A stretch of DNA of 14,943 bases, taken from positions 1 through 14,943 of the forward strand of contig JAFGUM010000180.1 of assembly GCA_016938515.1 (NCBI GenBank). Direction: 5' to 3'. Below are positions 14,339 to 14,943 of the stretch, one piece after another. This DNA is from Spirochaetales bacterium. Its GTDB lineage: Bacteria > Spirochaetota > Spirochaetia > Treponematales > UBA12059. The notes beneath the pieces were generated by a model, which saw nothing but the letters and a program-made list of their open reading frames with translations, did not search any database and was not told where the DNA came from. Both the position numbers and the translations under genes were made by a program. Within the stretch, counting starts at the first letter, position 1. The number at the start of each line of letters is the position of its first letter.

Positions 14339-14943
14339 GTGCGCATAGACAAACAGGAACTCGCGGCGTTCATGGTCCCGGAGCGCAGGCTGTTCCACGC
14401 CCACGCGGAGAGCGGCTTTACCGAATTCTGGACAGCCGCGCGCATAGCGGGACACCTGCGCGAGGCGGGATACGAAGTACTGATCGGGCGGCAGATCATG
14501 AGCGCCGAGCACCGCATGGGGCTTCCGTCGCCTGAGACGCTCGAAAGCTGCTACGCGCGGGCGCTGGAAGAGGGGGCCGATCCGCAGACGCTGGAGCCGA
14601 TGCGTGGTGGTTTTACCGCCGTCGCCGGCGTGATGCACAACGGCGAGGGCCCCGTGATCGGCTTCAGGTTCGATATCGACGCGGTGGACGTCGACGAATC
14701 TGACAGCCCGGACCACCTGCCGGCGCGCGAAGGTTTCGCGTCCAGGCACGCGGGCGTGATGCACGCATGCGGCCACGATACCCATATCGTCAACGGCCTC
14801 GCGCTGGCAAGGCTGCTGTCGGGATCGAAGGATTCCTGGCGCGGCACCGTGAAGCTGGTGTTCCAGCCGGCGGAAGAGGGCGTACGGGGGGCCCGCAGCA
14901 TAGCCGAGAGCGGATTCCTCGACGACATCGACTACATGATCGC
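14339..14943 (+). CDS. abgA: AbgA-like p-aminobenzoyl-glutamate hydrolase subunit, 5' part only
   Basis: Only the first 201 codons are present; the frame is open to the right edge. The start is a GTG one base after the M20D stop, with AGGGGG about eight bases upstream. The sequence matches the AbgA pattern: an N-terminal HAHAESGFTEFWTA segment, then the AbgA-specific insertion with RMGLPSPETLE (about 59-69), then GGFTAV, FRFDIDAVDV, and the metal motif HACGHDTH (142-149, Cys144 and His146) and QPAEEG (176-181). In E. coli AbgA and AbgB form the enzyme that splits p-aminobenzoyl-glutamate into p-aminobenzoate and glutamate. It is the third gene of this cluster; whether an abgB follows cannot be seen. 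A glycine usual after GHD in the motif is threonine here. Confidence 0.88.
   Translation, partial: MRIDKQELAAFMVPERRLFHAHAESGFTEFWTAARIAGHLREAGYEVLIGRQIMSAEHRMGLPSPETLESCYARALEEGADPQTLEPMRGGFTAVAGVMHNGEGPVIGFRFDIDAVDVDESDSPDHLPAREGFASRHAGVMHACGHDTHIVNGLALARLLSGSKDSWRGTVKLVFQPAEEGVRGARSIAESGFLDDIDYMI

Noticed and set aside
13096..14517. 473-codon minus-strand frame opposite the M20D and AbgA-like genes
   Set aside because: It spans two clearly recognisable plus-strand enzymes, including their junction, and has no recognisable domain or start signal.
1..14943. Search for defence systems, mobile elements, CRISPR arrays or RNA genes
   Set aside because: No transposase, integrase, nuclease, repeat-spacer pattern or tRNA/rRNA-like segment was found; genes pack closely and explain nearly all of the sequence.

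Overview
The window comes from a GC-rich, diderm (Gram-negative-type) bacterium. The evidence is a periplasmic zinc-binding protein with a Sec signal and no lipobox, strong AGGAGG-type ribosome binding sites, sigma70-like promoters, and ATA isoleucine codons that are frequent for such GC-rich DNA. A spirochaete-like host is my best guess, but it rests on general impression and no marker gene here proves it. Thirteen protein genes are supported: twelve complete and one cut by the right edge. I see no rRNA, tRNA, CRISPR array, insertion sequence, phage gene or origin.

Layout. (1) 55-1786, plus: a PAS/degenerate-GGDEF/EAL protein, probably a c-di-GMP phosphodiesterase, behind a near-consensus promoter. 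(2) 1863-4728, minus: hppA, a membrane ion-pumping pyrophosphatase, and a tightly coupled downstream gene for an unrecognised soluble 261-residue protein. (3) 4867-7949, plus: a zinc operon znuA-znuC-znuB-zur with 1-base spacing or ATGA overlaps; its promoter is overlapped by a 21-bp palindrome that looks like a Zur box. (4) 7946-11289, minus: a possible three-gene run of membrane diguanylate cyclase, CMP/dCMP-deaminase-type nucleoside deaminase and a two-domain RsmC-like methyltransferase; its end overlaps the end of zur. (5) 11426-14943, plus: an AbgT-family transporter, an M20D amidohydrolase and the first 201 codons of an AbgA-like p-aminobenzoyl-glutamate hydrolase subunit.

How the genes work together. 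The zinc operon is a complete import-and-control unit: ZnuA captures zinc in the periplasm, ZnuB/ZnuC transport it, and Zur presumably shuts the promoter when zinc is plentiful, so it also controls itself. The last three genes look like a uptake-and-hydrolysis pathway for folate-breakdown dipeptides or related N-acyl amino acids. The two c-di-GMP proteins, one probably degrading and one probably making the messenger, are about 8 kb apart and not co-transcribed.

The region looks mostly like ordinary chromosomal housekeeping and transport DNA. I found no clear new defence or mobile system. The most unusual points are the coupled hppA/unknown-protein pair, the in-frame tandem repeat that adds metal ligands to the Zur tail, the Cys/His tail of ZnuC, a retained inhibitory-site motif in the dead GGDEF domain, a methyltransferase whose active-looking half is N-terminal and which carries a nine-A run, and an Abg cluster with an M20D enzyme between abgT and the abgA-like gene.
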